A DNA stretch of 64,000 bases, taken from the NCBI RefSeq assembly GCF_016595235.1, contig NZ_JAENHL010000007.1, positions 1,586,765 through 1,650,764 on the forward strand. The letters run 5' to 3'. The notes below the pieces were generated by a model. It saw nothing but the letters and a program-made list of their open reading frames with translations. It did not search any database and was not told the origin of the DNA. Both the position numbers and the translations under genes were made by a program. This DNA comes from Taklimakanibacter albus (GTDB taxonomy: Bacteria; Pseudomonadota; Alphaproteobacteria; Rhizobiales; Aestuariivirgaceae). Positions 35,116 through 44,243 of the stretch are shown here, one piece after another. How positions within the stretch are numbered: the stretch's first letter is position 1; each line of letters opens with the position of its first letter.

Positions 35116-35210
35116 ATAGCGGATTAATATCCAGAGCTCACCTCCTTAGCTTTGCTGTGTCCAAGGGGCGTCCGCCGGCGCCCGACGCAACAACAGCCAA
35201 GGAGACGAAC

Positions 35211-35969
35211 ATGTCGAACGTCAATATCGTGAATGAAGTGGAGGGCAAGGTCGCCATCGTGACGGGCGCCGCCAGCGGCATCGGCCGCGCCATCGCGGAA
35301 CTTCTCCATGCCCGCGGCGCCAAGGTGGTGGCCGAGGACATCAATCCGGAAGTCGAGGCGCTGGCGAAGCCCGGCATGGTGCCCTTCGTCGCCGATGTTT
35401 CGCGCGAAGACAGCGCGGTCAGGGCCGTGGCCCTGGCGCAGGAGAGCTTCGGCAAGCTCGACATATTGGTGAACAATGCCGCGCGCATCATGAACAAGCT
35501 CGTGGTCGATATGACCCGCGCCGATTGGGAGGCGATCATGTCGGTGAATGTGACCGGCGCATTCCTGCATTCACGCGAGGCCATGAAGGCGATGATTCCG
35601 AACAAGTCGGGTGCGATCGTCAACATCGCCTCCTATGCAGCTTATTTCGCCTTCCCGGAAATATCGGCCTATACGGCGTCCAAGGGCGCGCTGGTGCAGC
35701 TCACCCGCACCTTGGCGCTCGAGGCGATCGACCACGGCATTCGCGTCAATGCCATCGGCTCAGGCGATGTGGTCACCAATATCTGGGCCGGCAAGCTGGC
35801 GAATGGACCGGAATTCCTTGCCGATCACGGCCGCAAGGCGCCGATCGGGCGCGCCGCCGAAGCGCGGGAGATCGCCGAACTCGTGGCTTTCCTGGCCTCC
35901 GACCGGGCGAGCTTCATGGTCGGCGCGGTCGTCATGGCCGATGGCGGCATGAGCGTGAAGATCGGCTAA
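35211..35969 (+). CDS. SDR-family oxidoreductase
   Basis: A 252-residue classical SDR: TGAASGIGRAIAELLHARG, NNAARIMNK, VNIASYAAYFAFPEIS and YTASKGALVQLTRTLALEA with YxxxK, ending VGAVVMADGGMSV. ATG 35211 is preceded by AAGGAGACGAAC. It is alone in its transcription unit, divergent from a LysR gene and followed by a strong hairpin. Confidence 0.88.
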   Translation: MSNVNIVNEVEGKVAIVTGAASGIGRAIAELLHARGAKVVAEDINPEVEALAKPGMVPFVADVSREDSAVRAVALAQESFGKLDILVNNAARIMNKLVVDMTRADWEAIMSVNVTGAFLHSREAMKAMIPNKSGAIVNIASYAAYFAFPEISAYTASKGALVQLTRTLALEAIDHGIRVNAIGSGDVVTNIWAGKLANGPEFLADHGRKAPIGRAAEAREIAELVAFLASDRASFMVGAVVMADGGMSVKIG

Positions 35970-35978
35970 TGGGCCGGC

Positions 35979-36006
35979 GCCGGTAGTGGCTCCCGCCACT
36001 ACCGGC
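35979..36006. terminator. Strong hairpin after SDR gene
   Basis: GCCGGTAGTGGC and GCCACTACCGGC form a perfect 12-bp stem around TCCC, between convergent genes. No T-tract follows. Confidence 0.7.
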
Positions 36007-36033
36007 GGAAGCTGCATCAGATCCGTAATGTCA

Positions 36034-37242
36034 TCACTTCTTGCCTGTGGCGCTTCTGTCCAGAGCCCGCGCCTCGACCCAGCCACTTGCCTTGCCGGCA
36101 TCCCGACGCAGCTCGGCGCGGCGGGTTTTGTCCCGCCATTTGGTGCCCTCCGCCCGACCGGGCGGCATCCTCTCGAGATGTTGCTTCATCTCGTCATAAT
36201 CGAGGAAATACGACTCCGCCCGCACCTGTTTCCTGACGAGCGCTTCCTCCCAGGATCTCTCCCGCCGCAGCCGCCGGCCTTCGATCGAGGTCACGATAAA
36301 TCCGGCCGGGTCGTCGCAAGCCCGCACGCAGACAATTGGCTGATGCCGCGCCACAGCCGGCCAGAATTGCCGAAAGTCATTGGCCAGAAGTCCTTGGTAA
36401 TTTCCATGTCCGCTTATGGCGGTGACATGCGCCTCCATGGCGAGGCTGGTTGCGACGAGTCCGTATCGGCCACCGGCCAGGACCAGGATATCACGACACA
36501 CCGCGATGTCCTCGGCGCAGATCAGCGGCAGGAAACCCTCGTCATAGCGCGGATCGAAACTTGCCTCAAAGCTGTAGGCATGTCCAACTTCGCCATATGA
36601 AGTACCATCGAGCACCCACACACATTTGCTTACACCCATCATGCCGACCGTCCGCGAGAGCACGGCAAATCGGCCATTCCAATAGGCTGCCCCTTCGATT
36701 GTCTCGTAGGTACCGTGGTCAGGCAGTTTAATGCGCGATGGGCCTAGCGCCCCCGCATCCGTCAGCTCAAAGATCAGGAGCCATTTTGGCATCACGATAT
36801 TGTCGAGGGCCAGCAGTCTGTCCTCTTGAATGGCAAGTGCGTCGATATCCTTCTCGCAAGGCAAGGTCAGCCAGGTCGCATTTCCGCGCGGCGGAGCTGC
36901 ATCCTCGCAGGACAAAGTCACCCAAGATGCATCGGCCTTCCAAGTGTCGGTTGCGAGCAACGTCCTGCCGCCGGCCGCCACAAAGAGCCAGTTTCGCCAG
37001 ACAACCAGATCAAAGGGGCGCGATTTGGCGGGCAAGGAAATCGACCATCGCTTGCCGCTTTCAAGCTCAAAGAAATGAACCGCCGGATCTGGACGGCAAA
37101 CAAAGATCAAGCACCCTTGATGCCTGATCGTTCTGGTGACCGCAGGTATGGCAAGGTCGACATGAGGCCGATAGCCGCCATCTCTTTCGACAAAGCCAAA
37201 GGTTGAATTGCCCTGAGGTGCTAGAAATGCAACACGCTCCAT
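36034..37242 (-). CDS. Unrecognised 402-residue protein, paralogue 2
   Basis: Same unknown family as 26409-27509: shared blocks include AFLAPQGNSTFGF, DPAVHFFELESGKRWS, WRNWLFVAAGGRTLLAT, RACDDPAGFIVTS and TRRAELRRDAGK. It is about 36 residues longer, partly from a tandem duplication (SWVTLSCE then TWLTLPCE; DNA near 36850-36935). It has no signal peptide or membrane helix and less GC than its neighbours. ATG 37242 is preceded by AAAGGAGAGCGATTTC. Its function is unknown. Confidence 0.82.
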   Translation of the reverse strand: MERVAFLAPQGNSTFGFVERDGGYRPHVDLAIPAVTRTIRHQGCLIFVCRPDPAVHFFELESGKRWSISLPAKSRPFDLVVWRNWLFVAAGGRTLLATDTWKADASWVTLSCEDAAPPRGNATWLTLPCEKDIDALAIQEDRLLALDNIVMPKWLLIFELTDAGALGPSRIKLPDHGTYETIEGAAYWNGRFAVLSRTVGMMGVSKCVWVLDGTSYGEVGHAYSFEASFDPRYDEGFLPLICAEDIAVCRDILVLAGGRYGLVATSLAMEAHVTAISGHGNYQGLLANDFRQFWPAVARHQPIVCVRACDDPAGFIVTSIEGRRLRRERSWEEALVRKQVRAESYFLDYDEMKQHLERMPPGRAEGTKWRDKTRRAELRRDAGKASGWVEARALDRSATGKK

Positions 37243-37338
37243 GAAATCGCTCTCCTTTCCAGTCGAGCGATTCATAATTACCAAAACGGGCACTGCAATA
37301 GGAATTGCAATCTTAAATTGCAGTTACGACAAATTATT

Positions 37339-38475
37339 TTACCGCCGGAACGCCTTGAGCCGGTCGATGCGCCGCTTCCCCTCTGCCGTTTCGCGCATGT
37401 CGAGGAAATCAGTGAAGGTGAAGACGCAAAGCCCGTCCGCCTCACTCTTTTCGAGGCCGTCGACCATGGAAATGAACTCGTCGGTGGAGAGATCCGTGGC
37501 ACGGCCGCGATTCGCATGCATGCCATTGAGATAAAGCGCGCTGCCCTGGATGGTCGAGACGGTGGTCGATCCGCTGCGCCGCTTGACGTCATTGGCGATC
37601 TCGGCCGGCCATGTCGGCGGCCGCCTGAGGATCTGGTGATAGGCCATGACCTCGAAGACATCGGCGACGTCTTTCAATCGCGCCGGGCTTTGGCCGAAAA
37701 CTTCTTCCGCCACATTGTCGAAATCCGACAAGAAGAGAGGCAGCGTATTGATGGCGATCTTGACGTCGGATTTGATCGCCCGGAGTGCGTCGCGGATGCG
37801 CCCGACCGCCGCGACCGTGACACCGCATTTCCAGTCGCGCCAGGCGGCCTTGTGCTCCTTGGCGATGAGCGCCGCCGCCGCGATCGGATCATTGAGCGGC
37901 ACATCGATGCCCGTCGCGGCGCGGAAGCGGGCCAGCGTACCCGCGCCATAGCAATAATCCGGCATCGAAGCGCGCTTCACATCGGGCAGCCAGATCTCCC
38001 AGAAGCCCGGCCAGCGGATGAAACCCAGATGCACACCGTCCGGCGCGAGAATCCGCGTCGCATTTTCGAGCAGCGCCAGCTTATGGTCGATATTGGGCTT
38101 CCGGTCGGGCGGCAGGCCGATATACCAGTCGGTCTTGCCTTCGCGTTTGCCGAACTGGTCGATCGGCAGGAGATCCTGATTGGCGGCGATGAAGTTCGGG
38201 TCGAAGCCGATATTGATGCTGGCGAAATAGGAAATGCCGCGTGCTTTCAGCGCATCGCGGAAAGCGCGGTCGTTCAGCGTCGCGAAACGCACCTTTTCTT
38301 CCGCCGTCACCTCGCTTTCGATCGCGGTGTCCTGCATCGGCAGGATCTTGCTCTGTGCCATGACATAAGTGACGCCCATGGCGCTGAGGATGTCGGCGGC
38401 CTGCTCCGGCTCAAGCCGATGCCGCAGATACCAGACATTGTCATAGATCTTCATTCCGACGCGCGGATCAAACAT
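37339..38475 (-). CDS. Uncharacterised protein, probable TIM-barrel glycosidase-like
   Basis: A 378-residue cytosolic protein without a recognised signature. The pattern of strands and acidic residues (FASINIGFD, VHLGFIRWPGFWEIW, VKIAINTLPLFLSDFD, VFEVMAYHQILRRPP, STIQGSALY) suggests a TIM barrel of the glycosyl-hydrolase type. It is the last gene behind a sugar ABC operon and may act on the imported sugar. ATG 38475 is preferred because longer forms run into a hairpin. Confidence 0.65.
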   Translation of the reverse strand: MFDPRVGMKIYDNVWYLRHRLEPEQAADILSAMGVTYVMAQSKILPMQDTAIESEVTAEEKVRFATLNDRAFRDALKARGISYFASINIGFDPNFIAANQDLLPIDQFGKREGKTDWYIGLPPDRKPNIDHKLALLENATRILAPDGVHLGFIRWPGFWEIWLPDVKRASMPDYCYGAGTLARFRAATGIDVPLNDPIAAAALIAKEHKAAWRDWKCGVTVAAVGRIRDALRAIKSDVKIAINTLPLFLSDFDNVAEEVFGQSPARLKDVADVFEVMAYHQILRRPPTWPAEIANDVKRRSGSTTVSTIQGSALYLNGMHANRGRATDLSTDEFISMVDGLEKSEADGLCVFTFTDFLDMRETAEGKRRIDRLKAFRR

Positions 38476-38507
38476 GGACTCGGGACCTTCAGAAAACGAG
38501 AAAATAT

Positions 38508-38531
38508 GCCGGCCGGAATGAACCGGCCGGC
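38508..38531 (-). terminator. Hairpin between sugar-binding-protein gene and 37339 gene
   Basis: GCCGGCCGG and CCGGCCGGC form a perfect 9-bp stem around AATGAA, downstream of the binding-protein gene; partial termination or message stabilisation is likely. Confidence 0.55.
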
Positions 38532-38604
38532 CGTCGCGCGGGAGACCCGGCGGAGATGTACCCCCGCTCTCCACCAGGCGTCGCGCGACTTGGTCATTTG
38601 TTAC

Positions 38605-38650
38605 GCATCGGATTTGCCCGAAAACCGCTTCGCACTTTTCGGTCCGATGC
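38605..38650. repeat. Dispersed palindromic repeat, full copy
   Basis: Outer arms GCATCGGA/TCCGATGC (8 bp, perfect) and inner arms CCGAAAA/TTTTCGG around CCGCTTCGCAC. Just past the stop of the sugar-binding-protein gene. Best-preserved copy of the family. Confidence 0.8.
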
Positions 38651-38655
38651 TTGGA

Positions 38656-39612
38656 TCACCACTCGCCCTTGAACTCGTTCACATTGGCGGAGGTGATCTT
38701 CGGCATCGGGATGATGTTGCGCTTTTCGGCGAGCTTCTCGCCCTTGGCGAGCTTCACCGCGAAATCGAGCGCCTGCTTGGCATCGGTCGTCGGCGACTGG
38801 TCCATCGTGCCATACATCAAGCCGTCGCGGATCGCCTTCAGCCCGTTGATGGTGCCGCCGGTGCCGACGACCTTGATGTCGCCACGGCCGGCCGCCTTGA
38901 AGACTTCAGCGGCCGCCGCGCCCGTATTATCGTCCTGCGCGAAGACGCCCTTGAGCTGGTCGCCATGGGCGGTGAGGAAAGCCTGTGCCACATCCTTCGC
39001 CTTGACGGGATTCCAGTCGGCCGTCTGCGAGCCGATGATGGTGATCTTGGAATTGAGCTTGGCGAGACCATCCTTCAGGCCTTGCGTGCGCAGCAGCGTG
39101 GTGCTCTGGCCGGGCGAGCCTTCGATGACGGCGATGGCGCCTTCACCTTTCAGCGCGTCGTTCAAGAGCTCCGCCGCAATCACGCCCTGCACGTAGTCGT
39201 CGGGACCCGAATAACCGGCGAGCAGCTTCTGGCCTGCTTCCGACGGCTCGTTCGACACCGCGAGGATCGGGATGCCGGCATCGGCCGCTTTCTTGAGCGC
39301 CGGGACGACGGCATTGCCATCGAGCGAGGTGACCAGCAGCACATTCACCTTGCGGTTGACGAGCGTCGCGATATCACTGCTCTGCTTGGCGATGTCGCCA
39401 TCGGCGCTGAGCGTCACCACTTCGACGCCGTCCATGCTCTTGCCCGCGGCTTCGAGCGCGTTGGTTACGGCGGCGATATAGGGCCAGCCGAGATTGGGCT
39501 GTGAATGACCGATCACAATCTTTTCCGCCGCGGCGGCATAGGACGTGGCCGCCATGAAGGAGGCAAAGGCCGCGAGCGCGACCCGCCTTGAGATTTTCAA
39601 ACTGACTGACAT
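38656..39612 (-). CDS. Sugar ABC transporter substrate-binding protein (ribose/fructose type)
   Basis: A 318-residue periplasmic binding protein with a signal peptide (residues 1-28, ending SYAAAA) and the type-I fold typical of RbsB/FrcB (KIVIGHSQPNLGWPYIAAV, VNVLLVTSLDGNAVVPALKKA, IPILAVSNEPSE, GVFAQDDNTGAAAAE). Gene order ATPase-permease-permease-binding protein is unusual in placing it after the membrane parts. Hairpins flank the gene on both sides. Confidence 0.9.
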   Translation of the reverse strand: MSVSLKISRRVALAAFASFMAATSYAAAAEKIVIGHSQPNLGWPYIAAVTNALEAAGKSMDGVEVVTLSADGDIAKQSSDIATLVNRKVNVLLVTSLDGNAVVPALKKAADAGIPILAVSNEPSEAGQKLLAGYSGPDDYVQGVIAAELLNDALKGEGAIAVIEGSPGQSTTLLRTQGLKDGLAKLNSKITIIGSQTADWNPVKAKDVAQAFLTAHGDQLKGVFAQDDNTGAAAAEVFKAAGRGDIKVVGTGGTINGLKAIRDGLMYGTMDQSPTTDAKQALDFAVKLAKGEKLAEKRNIIPMPKITSANVNEFKGEW

Positions 39613-39641
39613 GACTCTTTCCTCTCCTCACAAGTTTTCAC

Positions 39642-39659
39642 TGGCCGGTTCGCCGGCCA
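39642..39659 (-). terminator. Hairpin between permease and sugar-binding-protein genes
   Basis: TGGCCGG and CCGGCCA form a perfect 7-bp stem around a four-base loop (CGAA on the transcript) immediately upstream of the binding-protein gene. Confidence 0.5.
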
Positions 39660-39678
39660 CGGCGGCTTCTTCTCTTTC

Positions 39679-40608
39679 TCAACGCGGCCGCGCGCGCTGC
39701 AGCAGGCCTTCCACCACGACCAGGGCGAACAGCAGCCCGCCGATGGTCATGCGTTGGTAGTAGGAAGGCACACCAAGAAGGTTCATGACGTTGATGAGGC
39801 AGCCGACGAAGAGAAGGCCGCACAAAGCGCCCATGATCGAGCCCTCGCCGCCGCGCAACGAGGCGCCGCCGATCAGAGCGGCGGCCGCGGCGGTGAGCGG
39901 CGTCATCTCACCGACGATCGGCGATCCGGTGCCGAGCCGCGCCGCAAGCAGCATGCCGGCAAAGGCTGCGAGCGCGCCGCTCAGCATGTAGCATTCGATC
40001 TTGAGACGATTGACCTTGAGCCCGGTCATCTGCGCGGCGCGCTCATCGGCGCCCACCGCATAAGCATGCCGGCCCCAGGGCCGGTGATAGAGCAGGACAT
40101 GGGCGGCGAGCATGACGACGATCATGATCAGGAAGGCGTAAGGCAAGGGATCGCCGCCACCCAGCGCCAGGAAAGTGTCGTCGAGGCCGACGACGGGGCG
40201 TGTGTCGGTGTAGGCAAGTGTCGCGCCACGCACCATCACCATCATGGCGAGCGTGGCGATGAAAGGATTGATGCGGAGCCGGGTGACAAGTGTGCCGCTC
40301 AAGAAGCCGGAGATGCCGCCGGCAACGAGAGCGCCCAATGCGGCGGGCACGATGCCATAGGGCAGAAGCACCACAGCCGCGACGCCGCCCATCGCCATCA
40401 CGGCGCCGACCGAGAGATCGAAGCCACCGGCGATCATCACAATGGTCATGCCGGCGACGATGAGCCCATCGGTCGAGATCGATTCGGCTAGCGTGCGCAG
40501 ATTGCCCAGTGACCAGAAGCCGTCGACGAAGGTGGCGAGCAGCAGGAGCGGAATGAGCGGTGGCTTGACGAACAGCCGGAGCGTCATGGGAGAGAGCGTG
40601 ATCTGCAT
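39679..40608 (-). CDS. Sugar ABC transporter permease 2 (RbsC-like)
   Basis: A 309-residue permease with eight to ten membrane segments and the RbsC/BPD_transp_2 features MIAGGFDLSVGAVMAMGGV, AGGISGFLSGTLVTRL and GGASLRGGEGSIMGALCG. It starts two bases after the first permease and probably forms a heterodimer with it. Confidence 0.9.
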   Translation of the reverse strand: MQITLSPMTLRLFVKPPLIPLLLLATFVDGFWSLGNLRTLAESISTDGLIVAGMTIVMIAGGFDLSVGAVMAMGGVAAVVLLPYGIVPAALGALVAGGISGFLSGTLVTRLRINPFIATLAMMVMVRGATLAYTDTRPVVGLDDTFLALGGGDPLPYAFLIMIVVMLAAHVLLYHRPWGRHAYAVGADERAAQMTGLKVNRLKIECYMLSGALAAFAGMLLAARLGTGSPIVGEMTPLTAAAAALIGGASLRGGEGSIMGALCGLLFVGCLINVMNLLGVPSYYQRMTIGGLLFALVVVEGLLQRARPR

Positions 40609-40610
40609 GA

Positions 40611-41558
40611 TCAGCTCCGCGCCCTTTGCCAGGAATAGAAGGCGACGGCGGCGGTGAGTACGACACCCTGGACCAGGAGCTGCACCGGATACTGGTAGTT
40701 AAGGATGGTCATCACATTGGTGATGACGGCGATGACCCAGATGGCGGCGGCCGTATCGGCGGGCCGGCCGACGCCGCCGGTGAGGCTGGTGCCGCCGAGG
40801 ACGACGGCGGTGAGCGCCGGGAATTCATAGCCGCGGATGGCGGTCGGATCGAGATTGCCGACGAGCGAGGCGATGAGCACGCCGGCGAGCGCCGCCAGCA
40901 TGCCCGATATCATGTAGGTGGCGATGCCGGTGCGCACCACCTTGACGCCGGCGCGCCGCGCCGCCTCGATATCGCCGCCCAACGCATAGACATGGCGGCC
41001 GAAGACGGTGTTGCTCATTATGATAGAGAGAGCGACGACGAGGCCGAGGAAGATGTAGACCGAATAGGGAATGCCGAGGAACCGCGCGCGCGAAAGCGAA
41101 ACGAACATCTCGCTCATATTGTCGGCGCGCACATGCTGGCCCGAGACGAGCGCCAGCACCGCGCCGATGACCAGGAACTGCATGCCGATCGTGGCGACGA
41201 TCGAATTGGCGCCGGCGCGATAGACGGCAAGTCCATTGACGAGGCCGATCACGCCGCCGAGCGCGACCGGCAGCAGGATGGCAAGAACCGTGCTCGTGCC
41301 GTCGGCCGGATTGAGCAGCAGCGCCAGGACCGCCGCCATCATCACCGTGGCGCCGGTCGACAGATCGAACTGCCCACCGATGAGCACGATGGTCATACCG
41401 AGCGCCACGATACCGGTGATGACGCCTTGCTGCAGCACCGCCGCGATATTGGCCGGCGACAGGAACGGCCCCGACAGCAGCGCCGCGCCGATCACCAGCA
41501 CCGCGAGCACCGGCCAGATCGGCGTGACGAAGCGCCAGGGGGTGGAAGCAGCTGTCAT
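40611..41558 (-). CDS. Sugar ABC transporter permease 1 (RbsC-like)
   Basis: A 315-residue BPD_transp_2 permease: GMTIVLIGGQFDLSTGATVMM, NGLAVYRAGANSIVATIGMQ, VVLGGTSLTGGVGRPADTA. Its start overlaps the ATPase stop by four bases. A two-permease arrangement matches FrcC/XylH-type systems with heterodimeric membrane parts. Confidence 0.9.
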   Translation of the reverse strand: MTAASTPWRFVTPIWPVLAVLVIGAALLSGPFLSPANIAAVLQQGVITGIVALGMTIVLIGGQFDLSTGATVMMAAVLALLLNPADGTSTVLAILLPVALGGVIGLVNGLAVYRAGANSIVATIGMQFLVIGAVLALVSGQHVRADNMSEMFVSLSRARFLGIPYSVYIFLGLVVALSIIMSNTVFGRHVYALGGDIEAARRAGVKVVRTGIATYMISGMLAALAGVLIASLVGNLDPTAIRGYEFPALTAVVLGGTSLTGGVGRPADTAAAIWVIAVITNVMTILNYQYPVQLLVQGVVLTAAVAFYSWQRARS

Positions 41559-42316
41559 TTCACGGCGCCGTCGGCGTCGAGCTTGCGGCCGCGGATGATC
41601 ATGTCCACGACCTCGTCTTCATTCGTATCCCTGGCGGTGAGCGCGCCGACGACCTCGCCATTCTTGAGGACGACGATGCGGTCGGCGAGGCGCAGCACGT
41701 CGCGCACATCGTGGCTGATCAGCAGGATGCCGATGCCCTGGGCGCGCAGCCTTTTGATGAGCTCGGCCACCTGCGCGGTCTCATGGGGTCCAAGCGCCGC
41801 GGTCGGCTCGTCCATGATGAGGAGCTGCACCTGGAAATGGATGGCGCGCGCAATGGCGATCGCCTGGCGCTGGCCGCCCGACATCTGGCGCACCGGGCGC
41901 TCGATATCGGTGAAATTGGGATTGAGGTCGGCAAGTGCCTTCTTCGCTTCCTCAGCCATCTTTTTCTTGTCGAGAAAGCCGAAGCGGGTGCGCAGCTCGC
42001 GGCCCAGGAAGAAGTTGGCGGGCGCGTCGAGATTATCGGCGAGCGCCAGCGTCTGATAGATGGTCTCGATCGCATAGAGGCGGGCATCGGATGGCGACGT
42101 GAAAGCAACCGGCTTGCCGCCGACGCGGATTTCGCCCGAGGACGGCGGGAAGACGCCCGAAAGGATCTGCACCAGCACCGATTTGCCGGCGCCATTATGG
42201 CCAACCAGGGCCACGACCTCACCGGACCGGACCGAAAGATCGACGCCCTTCAGCGCGCGGACGCCGCCGAACTGCTTCGTGATGCCGACAAGATCGACCA
42301 AGGCGCCGTCAGTCAT
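41555..42316 (-). CDS. Sugar ABC transporter ATP-binding protein (single domain)
   Basis: A 253-residue ATPase with one nucleotide-binding domain: GHNGAGKSVL, signature MSGGQRQAIAIARAI, LLIMDEPTAALG, switch His in LLISHDV. It resembles FrcA and one half of RbsA/XylG, so the transporter would use a homodimer. It is the first gene of the operon, divergent from the ROK regulator with an AT-rich 94-bp region between them. Confidence 0.92.
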   Translation of the reverse strand: MTDGALVDLVGITKQFGGVRALKGVDLSVRSGEVVALVGHNGAGKSVLVQILSGVFPPSSGEIRVGGKPVAFTSPSDARLYAIETIYQTLALADNLDAPANFFLGRELRTRFGFLDKKKMAEEAKKALADLNPNFTDIERPVRQMSGGQRQAIAIARAIHFQVQLLIMDEPTAALGPHETAQVAELIKRLRAQGIGILLISHDVRDVLRLADRIVVLKNGEVVGALTARDTNEDEVVDMIIRGRKLDADGAVK

Positions 42317-42410
42317 GATGTCCCTTTCTGGGCCAAAGACTAGGAAAAGCCTGTGCGTGAGTCAATAAATCAATTTCATTGTTTTACTTTAATAGGGTAA
42401 GCTTTTGATC

Positions 42411-43574
42411 ATGCTCGATGGAAATGCGTCGCCCCGCTCCGGTCTTTCCGCCAATTCCGCCAGCCGGGTCCGCCATCACAACCGGCGGGTCCTGCTTCAT
42501 GCACTGCGCCTGCAGGGCAGCCTGTCGCGCGCCGAGCTGGCGCGCGCCACCGGACTGACCCCGCAAGCCATCGCCAATATTGTCGAAGATCTGATCGGCG
42601 CCGGACTCGTGCGCGAGGCCGGCCGGCGCAAGGCCAAGCGTGGACAGCCGCCGATCGAGATCGAGATCGCCAAGGATGGCGGCTATGCGCTCGGCATCCG
42701 CATCGACACGACGCATTATCATGCCGTCGCCGCCGATCTCGCCGGTGACATCATCGAGACCCGCGAAGGCTCGGCGCCGGCCGATGGCGAATGGCTCGAT
42801 TTCCTGAGCCGCATCTATGCGGATTTCGCCCAGCGTTTCGGCGCCGAGCGCTGTCTGGGCTTAGGGCTCGTGACCCCTGGCCCCTTCGACACGTCCTGGC
42901 CGGGCGTGCCGACGCCAGGCGCCGTCTCCGCCTTGCAAAGCCGCGCCATCGCCGAGCAGCTCGCCGAGAAGACCGGCAGCGACGTGCTGCTCGAGAATGA
43001 CGCGACCGCCGCTGCGCTCGGCGAGAAGCTCTATGGCGAGGCCCGCAATCTCAACGACTTCTTTTATGTCTTCATCGGCGAAGGCGTCGGCGGCGGCATC
43101 GTCATCAGGGCCGAGCCTTATCGCGGCAATCGCGGCAATGCCGGAGAATTCGGCCATGCCATCATCGATCCCCATGGCCCGCAATGTTATTGCGGCAATC
43201 GCGGCTGCCTCGGCCAGTATCTCTCATTGAGCGCCATGCGGCGCGACCTCGCTGCAGCGGAGGCGCGAGGTGAAGACGCCGACGCCGCTTTGGAGGCCTG
43301 GATCGCGCGCGCCGGCGAAGCTCTCTCTCTGGGATTGACCACCGTCGAAAACCTCTTCGATCCCGAGACGATCATCATCGGCGGCGCCGCCCCGCTCGCT
43401 CTGCTCGAAAGGCTGGTCGCCAATTTGCGCGGCCTCAGGCCCTCGGTGCGCCAGGATTTCGGCGCCGACCGCTTGCGCCTCTCGACGCTCGGCGAGCGCA
43501 GCGCTGCGCTTGGCGCCTCGGCCCTGCCGATCCTGGCGGCGACGACCTCGGGGCCAGCCAATATCGGCAACTGA
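42411..43574 (+). CDS. ROK-family transcriptional regulator
   Basis: A 387-residue NagC/XylR-type repressor: N-terminal winged helix (LSRAELARATGLTPQAIANI), ROK sugar-kinase-like domain with the zinc motif CYCGNRGC near residue 262, and EGVGGGIVI. The glucokinase-like phosphate loop near the N-terminus is not conserved, so it is a regulator rather than a kinase. It is divergent from the sugar ABC operon. The intergenic AT-rich stretch CAATAAATCAATTTCATTG (42363-42381) is the likely operator area. Confidence 0.9.
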   Translation: MLDGNASPRSGLSANSASRVRHHNRRVLLHALRLQGSLSRAELARATGLTPQAIANIVEDLIGAGLVREAGRRKAKRGQPPIEIEIAKDGGYALGIRIDTTHYHAVAADLAGDIIETREGSAPADGEWLDFLSRIYADFAQRFGAERCLGLGLVTPGPFDTSWPGVPTPGAVSALQSRAIAEQLAEKTGSDVLLENDATAAALGEKLYGEARNLNDFFYVFIGEGVGGGIVIRAEPYRGNRGNAGEFGHAIIDPHGPQCYCGNRGCLGQYLSLSAMRRDLAAAEARGEDADAALEAWIARAGEALSLGLTTVENLFDPETIIIGGAAPLALLERLVANLRGLRPSVRQDFGADRLRLSTLGERSAALGASALPILAATTSGPANIGN

Positions 43575-43609
43575 AGACAGAAGCATGTTCATCCTGTACA
43601 ACAACAAGC

Positions 43610-44146
43610 ATGACGCTTCCCAAATTCACCTATCATCCCGACCCTATCGCCACCGGCAGCCTGGTCGCTTCCGAGGAAATCTGTATCTGCTGCGGTCAAG
43701 CACGCGGCTTCATCTATAAGGGCCCTGCCTATGCGGTGGAGGAACTTGTCGATTGCATCTGTCCCTGATGCATCGCCGATGGCAGCGCGCATCGCAAATT
43801 CGACGCCGAGTTCACCGATTTGGCGGGCATTGGCGGCAATGGCGAGTGGGGCAAGGTTACCGATCAGATCCGCGATGAGGTGGCTCACCGCACGCCGGGC
43901 TTTTCGGGCTGGCAGCAGGAGATGTGGTGGACACATTGCGGAGACGCGGCCGAGTTCCTGGGTCCGATGGGTTTCGAACAGGCCTCAGCCTACGGGTCAG
44001 AGCTCCTGGAAGCCTTCAACTGCGGCTATGACGAGCCCTTCCGCACGGAATATCTGAAGTCGCTCGACCGCGATCACGGGCCGACCGGCTATGCCTTCCG
44101 CTGCCGGCATTGCGGCACGCTTGGCGGCTATTCCGACTGCCATTGA
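43610..44146 (+). pseudogene. CbrC/UPF0167-family gene with one in-frame TGA
   Basis: The frame from ATG 43610 gives MTLPKFTYHPDPIATGSL, CICCGQARGFIYKGPAYAVEE and CICP, then TGA at 43766-43768, then CIADGSAHRKFDAEFTD, TPGFSGWQQEMWWTHCGDAAEF and a C-terminal FRCRHCGTLGGYSDCH. E. coli CbrC has Trp at the stop position (CPWCIADG), so a single TGG-to-TGA change explains it. Everything else is in frame and the length (about 178 codons) is the family norm. It may be a recent nonsense mutation, a sequencing error or readthrough. Confidence 0.8.
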
Positions 44147-44243
44147 GATTTCCGCCAGGGCGGGCTGCGCGCCGAGGCTCTTCCCCTCCGCCTGTCCCCT
44201 GTGCTTCAAAGGGCACTCCGAGGCCTCATGAGGAAGACCGATC

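Noticed and set aside
37318-39504. 728-codon open frame opposite the 37339 gene and sugar-binding protein
   Set aside because: It runs through two genes, a hairpin and a palindromic repeat on the other strand; Arg/Asp-rich shadow.
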